Below, piece after piece: positions 8,231 through 16,088 of a DNA stretch of 17,652 bases (position 1 is the first letter of the stretch; each line of letters begins with the position of its first letter). Origin of the DNA: Paramuribaculum sp. (lineage in GTDB: Bacteria > Bacteroidota > Bacteroidia > Bacteroidales > Muribaculaceae); contig JAIDJZ010000358.1 in assembly GCA_029051965.1 (NCBI GenBank), positions 1-17,652 of the forward strand. Direction: 5' to 3'. The translations under genes were made by a program, and so were the position numbers. The notes below the pieces were generated by a model. It saw only the letters and a list, made by a program, of their open reading frames with translations. It was not told the origin of the DNA and ran no database searches.

Positions 8231-11200
8231 ATGAAAAAAGTATTGCTTCTGGGTTCCGGTGCCCTAAAGATCGGACAAGCCGGAGAATTTGACTACAGCG
8301 GCTCACAAGCACTTAAGGCCTTGCGCGAAGAGGGCATTGAAACGGTGCTGATCAATCCTAACATTGCTACTATCCAGACTTCCGAAGGTGTTGCGGACAG
8401 GGTCTATTTCCTGCCGATAACGCCTTTTTTTGTGGAAGAAGTCATTAAAAAAGAGAATCCCGACGGCATTCTCCTCGCGTTTGGCGGCCAGACCGCTCTG
8501 AACTGCGGAACCGAGTTGTATCTCAACGGCATTCTGGATAAGTATGGAGTCAAGGTGCTTGGAACCTCAGTGGAAGCAATCATGATAACCGAAGACCGAG
8601 ATCTTTTCGTCAAGAAACTCGACGAGATCGACGCGAAGACTCCGGTTTCAGAGGCTGTTGAAACGGTTGACGACGCTCTTGCTGTCGCTTCACGCATCGG
8701 CTATCCTGTCATGGTGCGGTCGGCTTATGCGCTCGGAGGTCTCGGCTCGGGCATCTGCACTAACGAAGAGGAGATGCGCGCCCACTGCGAAAGCGCTCTC
8801 GCCTTCTCTCAGCAGATCCTTGTCGAAGAGTCTCTCAAGGGCTGGAAAGAGATTGAGTTTGAAGTCATCCGTGATGCGAGCGATCTGTGCTTTACAGTCG
8901 TTCCGATGGAAAACTTCGACCCACTCGGAATCCACACCGGCGAATCGATCGTTGTCGCTCCGATTGTCTCACTGTCTGCCGACCAGATCAGTCTGCTCGA
9001 AGACATCGCCCGCCGCGTTGTCCGTCACATCGGAATTGTCGGCGAATGTAATATTCAGTATGCATTCAATGCCGAGACCAACGACTACCGAATCATTGAG
9101 ATCAATGCTCGTCTGAGCCGTTCGTCGGCCCTTGCTTCGAAGGCATCGGGCTATCCTCTCGCTTTCGTTGCGGCTAAGCTTGCGCTCGGCTACAACCTTG
9201 ATCAGATCGGCGAACCCGGTACGCCTAACTCGGCAGCCAAAGCTCCCGAGGTTGACTATATGATTGTCAAGATCCCGCGCTGGGACCTCACTAAATTTGT
9301 CGGTGTCGATCGTGAGATCGGTTCGTCGATGAAGTCTGTCGGCGAAATCATGTCGATCGGCAAGAGCTTCGAGGAGATCATCCAAAAAGGTCTGCGAATG
9401 ATCGGTCAGGGAATGCATGGTTTTGTCGGAAACAACGACATCTCTTTCGATGATCTCGACAAGGCGCTCTCGCATCCGACCGACCTGCGAATTTTCGCTA
9501 TCGCGCAGGCTCTCGAAAAAGGCTATTCGATCGACAGCATCGTTGATCTGACCAAGATCGACCGCTGGTTCATCAGCCGTCTTGCCAATATCGTTGATTT
9601 CGCTACCCGTCTGAAAGCCTTCGGTTCGGTGGCAGAACTCGACGAAGCGACAATGAAAGAGGCGAAACGTCTCGGATTCTCCGATTTCCAGATTGCCCGT
9701 CTTGTCGAAAACCCCTCAGGCAACATGGAGAAGGAAATGCTCGCTGTCAGAGCGCGCCGTAAGGAACTCGGTGTCCTGCCCAACGTCTGCCGCATCAACA
9801 CCGTCGCTTCCGAACATCCCGAACGTACAAACTATCTCTATGTGACTTATGGCGAAGCTTCGGACGCACGCCGCTATACCGGTCTGCCCACCCATAGCGT
9901 TGTCACTCTCGGATCGGGAGCCTACCGCATCGGAAGCTCGGTTGAGTTCGACTGGTGTTCGGTCAATGCCGCGACAACATGCCGCGAGCTGGGCTATGAG
10001 GCTGTCATGATCAATTATAATCCTGAGACAGTGTCGACCGACTATGACATGTGTGACCGTCTCTATTTCGACGAGCTCAGCTTCGAGCGCGTGATGGACA
10101 TTATCGATCTCGAACGTCCCCACGGTGTCATTGTCAGCGTCGGAGGACAGATCCCCAACAATCTCGCGATGAAGCTCTATCGCAACAATGTTTCGGTGCT
10201 CGGAACGTCGCCCGTGTCGATCGACCGTGCGGAAAACCGTCACAAATTCTCGGCTATGCTCGATCAGCTCGGAATCGACCAGCCCCGCTGGAAAGAGCTG
10301 ACTACTACCGAAGAGATCGACAGCTTCGTCCGTGAAGTCGGATTCCCGGTGCTGATCCGCCCGAGCTATGTGCTTTCGGGTGCCGCAATGAATGTCTGCT
10401 ACGACTATGACCAGATGCACCGTTTCCTCGGAGCTGCTGCTAAAGTATCGAAGGAATTCCCGGTTGTTGTCACTGAGTTCCTGCAGAACGCCAAGGAGAT
10501 CGAGTTTGATGCCGTGGCCCGCAACGGACGCATTGTTGAATATGCCATCTCAGAGCATGTCGAATTCGCCGGTGTCCACTCCGGCGATGCGACACTTGTC
10601 TTCCCGGCCCAGAAAATCTACATGGCGACCGCACGACGGATCAAACGCATCTCTGCGCGCATTGCCCGCGAACTCAATATTTCCGGTCCGTTCAATATCC
10701 AGTATCTCGCAAAGGACAACGACGTCAAGGTGATCGAATGCAACCTGCGTGCGTCGCGCTCGTTCCCGTTTGTCAGCAAGGTGCTCAAAAAGAACTTTAT
10801 CGCGACAGCTACCAGAATCATGCTCGGCGAGAACGTCGAGAGTGTCGACACATCGACCTTCGACATCGACTATATCGGTGTGAAAGCCTCGCAGTTCAGT
10901 TTCGGACGTCTTCATAAAGCCGACCCTGTTCTGGGCGTCGACATGTCGTCGACCGGCGAAGTCGGCTGCATCGGCAACGATTTCGACGAAGCTCTCCTGA
11001 CTGCAATGCTTGCTGTCGGACACACCGCACCCCGAAAAGGCGTGCTCGTAAGTTCGGGCGACGTACGTGGCAAGGTCGACATGCTTGAGGCCTGCCGTCT
11101 GCTCGACGAAGGCGGTCTGCCGATCTATGCGACCGAAGGAACCGCCCGTTTCCTTAACGAAAACGGCATTGAGGCAAAAGTTGCCGGATGGCCCGACGAA

Positions 11201-11443
11201 GAGGGTTGCGCTACCAACGTGATGGATCTGATCGCCAACCACGAGGTTGACCTGATCATCAACATTCCGAAGAACCACACCAAGCGCGAGCTGACCAACG
11301 GCTACCGTATCCGCCGCGGAGCTGTGGACCACAACATCCCTCTGTTGACCAACGCCCGTCTGGCTTCGGCTTTTGTCAAGGCATTCCTGTCGAAACCAAT
11401 CGAAGAGATCAGCATCACTCCCTGGCAGAACTACGGAAAATAA
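8231..11443 (+). CDS. carB: Carbamoyl-phosphate synthase large subunit, CAD/CPS1-like type
   Basis: CarB makes carbamoyl phosphate from bicarbonate, ammonia (normally delivered by CarA from glutamine) and two ATP, for pyrimidine and arginine synthesis. The start at 8231 is chosen because the family begins here (MKKVLLLGSGALKIGQAGEFDYSG); the frame back to 8141 is leader. The 1070-residue length matches E. coli CarB (1073). The first half carries FGGQTALNCG and an ATP-grasp domain. The second repeats the fold with GSGAYRIGSSVEFDWC, NYNPETVSTDYDMCDRLYF, SVGGQIPNNLA and ECNLRASRSFPFVSK. The MGS-like allosteric domain spans about 936-1060. These motifs resemble eukaryotic CAD and CPS1 more than E. 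coli CarB. No carA is in the window. A nitroreductase gene follows 6 bp downstream. Confidence 0.97.
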   Translation: MKKVLLLGSGALKIGQAGEFDYSGSQALKALREEGIETVLINPNIATIQTSEGVADRVYFLPITPFFVEEVIKKENPDGILLAFGGQTALNCGTELYLNGILDKYGVKVLGTSVEAIMITEDRDLFVKKLDEIDAKTPVSEAVETVDDALAVASRIGYPVMVRSAYALGGLGSGICTNEEEMRAHCESALAFSQQILVEESLKGWKEIEFEVIRDASDLCFTVVPMENFDPLGIHTGESIVVAPIVSLSADQISLLEDIARRVVRHIGIVGECNIQYAFNAETNDYRIIEINARLSRSSALASKASGYPLAFVAAKLALGYNLDQIGEPGTPNSAAKAPEVDYMIVKIPRWDLTKFVGVDREIGSSMKSVGEIMSIGKSFEEIIQKGLRMIGQGMHGFVGNNDISFDDLDKALSHPTDLRIFAIAQALEKGYSIDSIVDLTKIDRWFISRLANIVDFATRLKAFGSVAELDEATMKEAKRLGFSDFQIARLVENPSGNMEKEMLAVRARRKELGVLPNVCRINTVASEHPERTNYLYVTYGEASDARRYTGLPTHSVVTLGSGAYRIGSSVEFDWCSVNAATTCRELGYEAVMINYNPETVSTDYDMCDRLYFDELSFERVMDIIDLERPHGVIVSVGGQIPNNLAMKLYRNNVSVLGTSPVSIDRAENRHKFSAMLDQLGIDQPRWKELTTTEEIDSFVREVGFPVLIRPSYVLSGAAMNVCYDYDQMHRFLGAAAKVSKEFPVVVTEFLQNAKEIEFDAVARNGRIVEYAISEHVEFAGVHSGDATLVFPAQKIYMATARRIKRISARIARELNISGPFNIQYLAKDNDVKVIECNLRASRSFPFVSKVLKKNFIATATRIMLGENVESVDTSTFDIDYIGVKASQFSFGRLHKADPVLGVDMSSTGEVGCIGNDFDEALLTAMLAVGHTAPRKGVLVSSGDVRGKVDMLEACRLLDEGGLPIYATEGTARFLNENGIEAKVAGWPDEEGCATNVMDLIANHEVDLIINIPKNHTKRELTNGYRIRRGAVDHNIPLLTNARLASAFVKAFLSKPIEEISITPWQNYGK

Positions 11444-11449
11444 GTGACA

Positions 11450-11989
11450 ATGGAAAGTTTTCACCAGCTGGCGGTCAACCGCCACAGCATCCGTCGCTAT
11501 ACCGACGAACCGATAAGCGCAGACGATGTGAAGCTTATTCTCGAAGCCGCTCTGCTGGCTCCGACCTCGAAGAGCAGCCGCTCGTGGCAGTTTGTCTGCG
11601 TCGATGATCCCGACATGCTCAGTCGGCTTGCCGGCTGCAAGCCTGCCGGAGCTGCTCCGATCGAGCGCTGCCGGCTTGCAATCGTCGTGGCCGGAAATCC
11701 TGAACTGAGCGACCCCTGGGTTGAGGATGCCTCGATCGCTGCCGCTTTCATGCAGCTGCAGGCCGAGGACCTCGGTCTTGGATCTTGCTGGATCCAGGTC
11801 CGCGGACGCTTCACAGCCGATGGGATTCCCTCTGAGGAATATGTCCAGGAACTGCTCGGGATGCCCGGAGAGTTGCCGGTTGTCTGCATCATGACATTTG
11901 GTCATAAGGCCGAAGAACGTCGTCCGGTCGACACGTCCAAACTCCTGTGGGAACGTGTCCACATCGGAAAGTGGAGCGAACGCGAATAA
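11450..11989 (+). CDS. Nitroreductase-family oxidoreductase, second copy, in the carB operon
   Basis: A 179-residue nitroreductase-superfamily flavoprotein. The ATG at 11450, 6 bp after the carB stop, is preferred over a GTG two codons earlier. FMN-binding signatures are RHSIRRYTDEP (11-21) and APTSKSSRSWQFVCVDD (38-54), the conserved helix EDASIAAAFMQLQAEDLGLGS lies at 92-112, and CWIQVRGRF follows. It is clearly a different subfamily from the gene at 7464-7973: it has ITFGHKAE-like MTFGHKAEE at 148-156 where the other has the IPVGIPGP loop, and a longer C-terminus. Its stop shares one base with the next start (TAATG), so it is almost certainly co-transcribed and translationally coupled. The substrate is unknown. 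Confidence 0.93.
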   Translation: MESFHQLAVNRHSIRRYTDEPISADDVKLILEAALLAPTSKSSRSWQFVCVDDPDMLSRLAGCKPAGAAPIERCRLAIVVAGNPELSDPWVEDASIAAAFMQLQAEDLGLGSCWIQVRGRFTADGIPSEEYVQELLGMPGELPVVCIMTFGHKAEERRPVDTSKLLWERVHIGKWSERE

Positions 11990-12783
11990 TGAAACGACCG
12001 TTGCGAACTGTAATCATAGGGTCGGGGAATGTGGCTTCTGCCATTGCCCCGGCCCTTGAACGCTCCGGCAGCATAAGTGTGGTTGCCGTCTATAGCCCGA
12101 CGCCGGACCATGCAGCCGCGCTGGCTGCCCGGCTGGAATCAGCGGTTGCAGTCAGTGATGCCGACGCAATTCCGAACGACGGCGAGCTCTATCTTATGTC
12201 AGTCAAAGACGATGCGATCAGGGAGCTTGCCCGACGGCTCAGGCCGGTTGAGTCAGCCCTCTGGCTTCATACATCCGGCGGAGTCGACGCCTCTGCGCTT
12301 TCGCCGCTATCGCCCCGCTACGGGGTCTTCTATCCGCTGCAGACCTTTTCAAAAGGGGTGGATGTGGTCATGGAGGAGGTGCCGTTTTTCGTCGAAACCT
12401 CTCAGTCCGGCGATCTGACGCTTGTCGAGCAGATGGCCCGTAGCGTAAGCCCTAAGGTCTATCATGCTGACGGCATGATGCGCGCGCGGATGCATGCCGC
12501 CGCTGTTTTTGCCTGCAACTTCACCAATCATATGTGGGCGGTCGCCGACGATATTCTGCGCCGGGAGACAGGGACAGATCTCTCGGTTCTCTATCCGTTG
12601 CTGGAGGAGACACTGCGTAAGGCGATGACGGTGCGCCCGGCTGATGCGCAGACCGGACCGGCTGTCAGAGGCGATCGCGGAGTGATAGAACGCCATGCGG
12701 CGATGCTCGCCCCCGATGAGGCGCAGCTCTACCGCGTTCTCTCTGAACATATAATCGACTATACAAAGAAAAACCAGAAATAA
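11989..12783 (+). CDS. Rossmann-fold DUF2520 protein
   Basis: A 264-residue protein with an N-terminal NAD(P)-binding Rossmann motif (VIIGSGNVASAIAPAL, about 8-23) and a helical DUF2520-type C-terminal domain. The fold resembles 3-hydroxyacid, 6-phosphogluconate and F420-dependent NADP oxidoreductases. Characteristic pieces are the middle LHTSGGVDASAL, then GVFYPLQTFSKG at about 116-127, and a C-terminal helical part containing AAAVFACNFTNHMW, in which the family keeps the NF.N core. The start overlaps the preceding stop by one base. The reaction is not known for the family; association with downstream kdsC-like and maf genes is, from memory, common in Bacteroidales. The start ATG is fixed by the overlap and by the Rossmann motif lying close behind it. 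Confidence 0.85.
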   Translation: MKRPLRTVIIGSGNVASAIAPALERSGSISVVAVYSPTPDHAAALAARLESAVAVSDADAIPNDGELYLMSVKDDAIRELARRLRPVESALWLHTSGGVDASALSPLSPRYGVFYPLQTFSKGVDVVMEEVPFFVETSQSGDLTLVEQMARSVSPKVYHADGMMRARMHAAAVFACNFTNHMWAVADDILRRETGTDLSVLYPLLEETLRKAMTVRPADAQTGPAVRGDRGVIERHAAMLAPDEAQLYRVLSEHIIDYTKKNQK

Positions 12784-12791
12784 GAAATAAT

Positions 12792-13319
12792 ATGAGCCGG
12801 ATCGCTTATGACCTGACGAAAATCAAAGGAATCGCCTTTGATGTCGATGGTGTCCTGTCGCCTTCGACAATCCCGACCTCACCCGAGGGTGAACCCCTGC
12901 GAATGGTCAATATCAAAGATGGCTATGCTTTGCAGCTGGCCGCCCGCACGACTGATCTGCGACTTGCCATAATCACCGGCGGACGCAGCAAGGGGGTCGA
13001 TGTCCGCTATCGTGGTCTTGGGCTCACGGATGTTTTCATGGGTGTCGCCGACAAGATCAGCGTGCTTGAGAAATGGATGGCCGACAACGGTCTTGCTCCG
13101 GAGGAGGTGGCGTTCGTCGGCGACGATATTCCCGACTATTTGCCGATGAAGCGCGTCGGACTTAGCGTGGCTCCCGCCGATGCCTGTGCCGACATCCGCG
13201 AAATCGCTACCTATATTTCTCCCGTGGCGGGAGGCTATGGGGTAGCCCGCGATCTGCTCGAGCAGATTCTGCGTGTGCGCGGACAGTGGATGGCCGACAC
13301 GAAGGCTTTCGGCTGGTGA
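12792..13319 (+). CDS. KdsC-like HAD-family phosphatase (C0 type)
   Basis: A 175-residue HAD phosphatase without a cap domain, as in KdsC, which removes phosphate from 3-deoxy-D-manno-octulosonate 8-phosphate during lipid A inner-core synthesis. Motif I FDVDGVLS has the nucleophile Asp17 and acid/base Asp19, motif II is ITGGRS (61-66), Lys88 sits in DKISVLEKW, and motif III/IV is VGDDIPDYLPM (109-119). The length suits the tetrameric KdsC/YrbI group (188 in E. coli). The neighbours (DUF2520, Maf) are not Kdo genes, so the substrate could be Kdo-8-P, a nine-carbon KDN-type sugar phosphate or something else; I leave the symbol empty for that reason. It lies 8 bp after the DUF2520 gene. Confidence 0.85.
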   Translation: MSRIAYDLTKIKGIAFDVDGVLSPSTIPTSPEGEPLRMVNIKDGYALQLAARTTDLRLAIITGGRSKGVDVRYRGLGLTDVFMGVADKISVLEKWMADNGLAPEEVAFVGDDIPDYLPMKRVGLSVAPADACADIREIATYISPVAGGYGVARDLLEQILRVRGQWMADTKAFGW

Positions 13320-13355
13320 TCGGAAACAGTTGAATTTTAACGATTGATAATTCAT

Positions 13356-13949
13356 ATGGCAAAGAATCCTTTGGAAAATCTCGACCGCTTCAAGGTTGTC
13401 CTCGCAAGTGCGTCGCCCAGGCGAAGCGAGCTGCTTTCGATGCTCGGTGTGAAATTTGAGGTGCGTCCTCTGTGCGGGGTCGATGAGTCGTTTCCGGCCG
13501 ATCTGCCTCCGCGCGAAGTGCCTCTCCACATAGCCCGCAAGAAATCGGCGGCTGCAATGGAGATGATTGCCGATGACGAACTTGTCATCACGGCAGACAC
13601 GATCGTCATTGTCGACGGAAAGGTGCTCGGCAAACCGTCGGATTCCGAGGAGGCAAGGCAGATGCTCGGCGAACTGTCGGGGAAAACCCACACGGTTGTG
13701 ACCGGAGTTTCGGTCTGCGGGGCCGGACGACAGGAAACGGCAGCTGCGTTCACCGATGTGACATTTGCCGCGCTGACAGATGAGGAGATCGATTTCTATA
13801 TCGAACGCTACAGACCGTTTGACAAAGCCGGTGCCTATGGAATCCAGGAATGGATCGGGTGTATCGGTGTCAGAAACATCGATGGCAGCTTCTATAATGT
13901 CATGGGGCTGCCGCTACATCTTCTTTACACTCTTCTCCGTCGCTTCTGA
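13356..13949 (+). CDS. maf: Maf/YhdE-type nucleotide pyrophosphatase
   Basis: Maf proteins hydrolyse non-canonical or excess nucleoside triphosphates to monophosphates; the YhdE branch prefers dTTP and UTP. The ATG at 13356 is chosen over a TTG four codons upstream. The 197-residue product has the signature SASPRR at 18-23, the catalytic region ITADTIV with Asp81, LGKP at 91-94, SGKTHTVVTGV at 108-118, and DKAGAYGIQ at 156-164. The C-terminal NVMGLPLHLL is also family-typical. It is the last gene of the carB operon, 36 bp after the HAD gene. Its final 50 bases overlap the end of the convergent kup gene, and no terminator hairpin fits between them. Confidence 0.93.
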   Translation: MAKNPLENLDRFKVVLASASPRRSELLSMLGVKFEVRPLCGVDESFPADLPPREVPLHIARKKSAAAMEMIADDELVITADTIVIVDGKVLGKPSDSEEARQMLGELSGKTHTVVTGVSVCGAGRQETAAAFTDVTFAALTDEEIDFYIERYRPFDKAGAYGIQEWIGCIGVRNIDGSFYNVMGLPLHLLYTLLRRF

Positions 13950-15891
13950 CTATTCTGACCGATGATGTAGTGTTGATGATCAGCGGAACGGTCTCGCAGG
14001 TGACAAGGCTCGTGTCGAGACCGTAGGCTTCCTGGTCGGAGATGCCGATGTGGCGCAACCGGTCGTGGATTCTCATAAGAATCGAATCCGAACGGCGGCA
14101 GAGACTCGAGGGCGAGAATTTGCGGTGGAGGGTGATGAACCGGAAATCGCCTGCTATTCCGTGGGCGCGGAGTGAAGGATATGAGCTGGTCAGATCGAGG
14201 TTGCCGGCGGCAACGAGATCCTCTACTATCTGGCGGAGGTAAAGGCTGATTTTCGGGTCGATTCTGAAGCCGAGACGCATCGTGATGACGAATATCGTTT
14301 CCGGTTCGACGATTTCCGCCTCATATTCGAGTGTGTTCGGTTCGTTGACGGTCTCGATATGGATAAACCAGTAGTGGTCGGCCCGCTTGGGGTGTTTGCG
14401 GACAATCGAATAGACCAGCTTGCTTTCCAGAGAGTCCGGACTGTCCGAACGGCTGAAGAACACCAGATTCGAGGCCTGTTTCGGAATTTCACTGTCATAC
14501 TTTATCGCCTTGATTACGGGAGCGTACTCTTTCAGGCTGCAATAGTCGATGAAGCGGCTCCTGACCTCCAGGGCGCGGCGCCAGATGATCATGACCGCTG
14601 TCACGATTCCGGCGACAAGGAGTGTGAACCATCCGCCGTGGACGAACTTGAACATGTTGGCGATGAAAAACACACTTTCGAGTGTTGCGAAAAACGTCAG
14701 AAAAACTGCGCACAGGATCCTGCTGACCCCTCGCGAGCGTAGCCACACGCATAGGAGCACCGTTGTCATCAGCATTGTGATCGTTATTGCCAGACCGTAG
14801 GCGGCTTCCATCCTTCCCGAATCCCGGAACAGACCGACAGTGAGTAGACACCCGGCAAGCAGTGACCAGTTGACGGCAGGGATGTAGAGCTGCCCTTTCT
14901 CCTCTGAGGGGTATTTGATTTTGAGCCGGGGCCAGAACCCGAGGTTGATGGCCTCGGAAAAAATCGTGAAAGATCCGCTCAGCAGTGCCTGGCTCGCGAT
15001 TATGGCAGCTCCGGTCGAAAGGATGATGCCGGGGATGGTCCACCATGCCGGCATGATTCCGAAGAAGGGATTGATCCGGCCCGCATCCGGATTGGCGATC
15101 AGCCACGCTCCCTGTCCGAGATAGTTCAGTATAAGCATCGATTTCACAAAAATCCAGCTGATTTCGATGTTGCGTTTCCCGCAGTGGCCGAGGTCTGAAT
15201 AGAGTGCTTCCGCTCCGGTTGTGCACAGAAAGACGGCGCCGAGAATAAAAAACCATTCCGGGAAATGAATCAGAAGATTCACGGCTTTCCACGGGTTGAA
15301 CGCCTCAAGTATAGCCGGATGTGCCGGAATCCGACAGACGCCGAGTGTGCCGAGCATCAGAAACCATGCGAGCATGAACGGCCCGAAATATCGTCCGATG
15401 CGGCCTGTGCCCGCCTGCTGCATGACGAATATAATACAGATGATCACAATCACGATCGGAACGACCGGGACTTCCGGAACGATGCCGCGCAATCCTTCGA
15501 CGGCCGAAGTCACGGTAATGGCGGGTGTGATCACTCCGTCGGCGATCAGAGCCGAAGCTCCGATCGCAGCAACGGTGTAGAGCCACTTTGCCGGAAGTTT
15601 CTTCAGCAGGGCGAACAATGCGAGAATACCGCCCTCGCCGTGGTTGTCGGCACGCAGTGCGAGCAGCACATATTTGACCGTCGTCTGGAGCGTCAGTGTC
15701 CAGATGACACATGAAACAGCTCCGGTTATGTAGTCTGAGTCATAGCCCGGATTGAGTGCCGTGATGGCTTTCATGACATAGAGAGGCGAAGTCCCGATGT
15801 CGCCATAGACAATACCTATTGTGACGAGGAGTCCGGTCAGAGTGATTCTCTTCAGCAGTGAGTCGGTTTTATTCGGAATCGTTTTCTTCAT
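13900..15891 (-). CDS. kup: Kup-family potassium uptake transporter
   Basis: A 663-residue inner-membrane K+ (H+ symport) transporter of the KUP/HAK/KT family. The signature GIVYGDIGTSPLYVM is at about 26-40 and ALRADNHGEGGILALFALL follows near 80. About twelve hydrophobic segments fill residues 15-435. The hydrophilic C-terminal domain, about 435-663, is the cytoplasmic part and contains the family stretch THCETVPLIIN-like TCETVPLIINTTSS near the end. E. coli Kup is 622 residues, so this is slightly long. The start at 15891 sits just before the signature region. The last 16 codons or so run antisense to the 3' end of maf. The upstream region carries an unusual repeat set but no recognisable TAnnTTTG box on this strand. 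Confidence 0.95.
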   Translation of the reverse strand: MKKTIPNKTDSLLKRITLTGLLVTIGIVYGDIGTSPLYVMKAITALNPGYDSDYITGAVSCVIWTLTLQTTVKYVLLALRADNHGEGGILALFALLKKLPAKWLYTVAAIGASALIADGVITPAITVTSAVEGLRGIVPEVPVVPIVIVIICIIFVMQQAGTGRIGRYFGPFMLAWFLMLGTLGVCRIPAHPAILEAFNPWKAVNLLIHFPEWFFILGAVFLCTTGAEALYSDLGHCGKRNIEISWIFVKSMLILNYLGQGAWLIANPDAGRINPFFGIMPAWWTIPGIILSTGAAIIASQALLSGSFTIFSEAINLGFWPRLKIKYPSEEKGQLYIPAVNWSLLAGCLLTVGLFRDSGRMEAAYGLAITITMLMTTVLLCVWLRSRGVSRILCAVFLTFFATLESVFFIANMFKFVHGGWFTLLVAGIVTAVMIIWRRALEVRSRFIDYCSLKEYAPVIKAIKYDSEIPKQASNLVFFSRSDSPDSLESKLVYSIVRKHPKRADHYWFIHIETVNEPNTLEYEAEIVEPETIFVITMRLGFRIDPKISLYLRQIVEDLVAAGNLDLTSSYPSLRAHGIAGDFRFITLHRKFSPSSLCRRSDSILMRIHDRLRHIGISDQEAYGLDTSLVTCETVPLIINTTSSVRIVRSDGEECKEDVAAAP

Positions 15892-15899
15892 GTCACTAT

Positions 15900-15972
15900 A
15901 ACGCTTCTTCCCGCAAAAGTGTTAGCAGCGCCCCGTCACACTTTTGGGTCACACTTTTGAAGCGTTTTTTTT
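15900..15972. repeat. Direct and inverted ACACTTTTG repeats in the kup leader
   Basis: GTCACACTTTTG occurs twice in direct orientation (15935-15946 and 15948-15959), one base apart, and its core is present inverted as CAAAAGTGT at 15914-15922. Around them AACGCTTC (15900-15907) pairs with GAAGCGTT (15959-15966), closing the whole element, and eight T's follow on the plus strand (15965-15972). Read in the kup direction, the inverted copy can pair with either direct copy but not both, directly before the kup ATG. This may be a leader switch, an operator, or a remnant of a mobile element. Confidence 0.55.
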
Positions 15973-15991
15973 GCGGAAAGCCACTGGAAAA

Positions 15992-16023
15992 GTTGCGGGT
16001 TATGAACGAATTGAGTATATTTG
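15992..16023 (+). promoter_or_regulatory. Bacteroidetes promoter for the GH16 gene
   Basis: GTTG (15992-15995), 20 bp of spacing, then TATATTTG (16016-16023), matching TTG-N19-20-TAnnTTTG. The start of transcription would fall near 16030, giving a leader of about 60 nt before the ATG at 16089. This is the best-formed promoter on the plus strand of the window. Confidence 0.58.
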
Positions 16024-16088
16024 TCGGAAATATCGCTATATAAGCCAATTCCATACCTCCAGAAATCTAATTCCAATCAAATAATTTT

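Noticed and set aside
10550..11962. 470-codon open frame on the minus strand
   Set aside because: Antisense to the end of carB and the nitroreductase, both certain; no family motif in the translation.
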